Below are positions 63,260 to 64,000 of a stretch of 64,000 nucleotides of DNA, piece by piece. The stretch is from contig NZ_JAFEIG010000026.1 in assembly GCF_017495225.1 (NCBI RefSeq), positions 22,365-86,364 on the forward strand. Reading direction: 5' to 3'. The stretch comes from Daejeonella sp. GTDB lineage: Bacteria; Bacteroidota; Bacteroidia; Sphingobacteriales; Sphingobacteriaceae. The position numbers were made by a program, and so were the translations under genes. Within the stretch, counting starts at the first letter, position 1. Each line of letters opens with the position of its first letter. The notes below the pieces were generated by a model. The model made no database searches. It saw nothing but the letters and a program-made list of their open reading frames with translations, and had not been told where the DNA came from.

Positions 63260-63697
63260 ATGGCTCGAGTTTTTTCTCTGTTGTTGGTAATTGTGCTTGG
63301 TTTAGGCTTAATTAGCAGCACAAATAAAAAGGTTCAAGAACCTTGGACAGCGCCTGGGTGGACGGACTCCCTCTACAATCCCTATAATTTGGAGCCATTA
63401 ACGCTTCCGCAAGCACAGGAAATATATAATTTGAAGTGCATTAAGTGTCATGGTACACAGGGACAAGGCTATCCATTAGAGCATACAGATCAGGAAGTCC
63501 CGAATTTTAAGCAAGATTGGTTCAAAGCACAAAGTGATGGAGCAATATATTGGAAGATACGTGAAGGTAGAGGCGTGATGCCAGGCTCTAAGTCAACACT
63601 TTCAGATGAGCAATTGTGGCAATTGGTGGAGTATGTGCGTGATTTGTCGAAGCCATTTGATCAGCAGAAGAATCCTTTTAAGGTTGTGGGGGAGTAG
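63260..63697 (+). CDS. Exported mono-haem cytochrome c
   Basis: This 145-residue protein has an N-terminal signal/anchor (SLLLVIVLGLGLISS), the haem motif CIKCH (KCIKCHGTQGQGY) and the axial-ligand loop GVMPGSKSTLSDEQ with Met. The DEQLWQLVEYVRDLS helix is typical of class I cytochromes. It lies 39 bp after the SelA-like gene and could receive electrons from the upstream dehydrogenase fusion. Confidence 0.9.
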   Translation: MARVFSLLLVIVLGLGLISSTNKKVQEPWTAPGWTDSLYNPYNLEPLTLPQAQEIYNLKCIKCHGTQGQGYPLEHTDQEVPNFKQDWFKAQSDGAIYWKIREGRGVMPGSKSTLSDEQLWQLVEYVRDLSKPFDQQKNPFKVVGE

Positions 63698-64000
63698 GGC
63701 GGGAATAAGGAATGGCTTCGAGAACCTCAGCCACCGGGTAAACAGATGTCGTTAGCCTAACCAACTAACCAACTAAATTGTCTGAACCATGATTTATTTG
63801 ATTGGTGTGATTACGGAGATGCGTGATTACATAAATTTTTCAAGAAATGGCTATGAGTCCCTAAGTCACAGGTATCAGATGTCGCTAGCCTGATAACTGA
63901 TAACTGACAACGGATAACTCTTTCTAACCATCTAACCAACTAACTACTAACCAACTAAATTGTCTGAACCATGATTTATTTGATTGGTGTGATTACGGAG
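63698..64000. repeat. Repeat-rich right edge with a 50-bp direct repeat
   Basis: A perfect 50-bp direct repeat lies at 63769-63818 and 63951-64000 (it begins CCAACTAAATTGTC and ends GTGTGATTACGGAG; the second copy runs off the edge). Between them are TGATAACTGATAACTGACAA-type units of the family seen at 3.8 and 4.5 kb, and CTAACCAACTAAC-type units. No gene is visible. Confidence 0.8.

Overview
The window looks like a chromosomal segment of a low-GC Bacteroidota bacterium, probably Sphingobacteriales or a relative; the genus cannot be fixed from the sequence. Evidence: SusC-like TonB-type and beta-barrel outer membrane proteins, lipoproteins with the CKK/CNN type N-terminus, bactofilins, no Shine-Dalgarno sequences, a perfect Bacteroidota promoter (TTTG-N20-TATCTTTG) before two tRNAs, an Ebo cluster, and many dispersed palindromic repeats.

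Layout. 1-2.9 kb: the 5' end of rsgA, small membrane proteins, and a twice-frameshifted lipoprotein gene between two copies of a composite repeat. 2.9-8.7 kb: metH - four-helix-bundle gene - metF on the minus strand, behind a SAM-I riboswitch, with the middle gene embedded in simple repeats. 8.8-16.3 kb: Bax-inhibitor-like protein, murQ, a FecA-like TonB receptor with a palindromic operator candidate, der and era. 16.3-20.8 kb: tRNA-fMet and tRNA-Glu, an array of palindromes, a Fic protein, and a WYL regulator divergent from two envelope genes across a 17-bp inverted repeat. 21.2-29.6 kb: a complete type V-A CRISPR-Cas locus (cas12a, cas4, cas1, cas2, leader, 37 repeats). 29.8-40.6 kb: envelope genes, including a membrane-bound winged-helix regulator, an FG-GAP lipoprotein, a trypsin-like lipoprotein, a phosphoesterase, a TonB-type receptor, a Nudix enzyme, an amidohydrolase and a K+ channel. 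40.8-49.5 kb: PafA-type phosphatase, bactofilins with an M23 peptidase, the agmatine-to-putrescine pair, an MBL hydrolase and a ferritin-like protein. 49.6-56.1 kb: complete eboABCDEF. 56.2-63.7 kb: a mostly exported set (DUF1080 protein, glucose-dehydrogenase/cytochrome c fusion, amidohydrolase, Tat-exported SelA-like PLP enzyme, cytochrome c) that looks like a periplasmic catabolic pathway.

The CRISPR locus is the most interesting part. All catalytic residues of Cas12a are present. In the leader-proximal 14 repeats every repeat is preceded by a G, whereas the older repeats have any base there, so the unit duplicated during acquisition seems to have grown from 36 to 37 nt. Two sequences resembling the crRNA 5' handle lie outside the array: one at the very start of the predicted leader transcript and one just upstream of cas12a. 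They are candidates for crRNA-like regulatory RNAs, though promoter elements are a competing explanation. A strong intrinsic-terminator hairpin separates cas12a from the adaptation genes.
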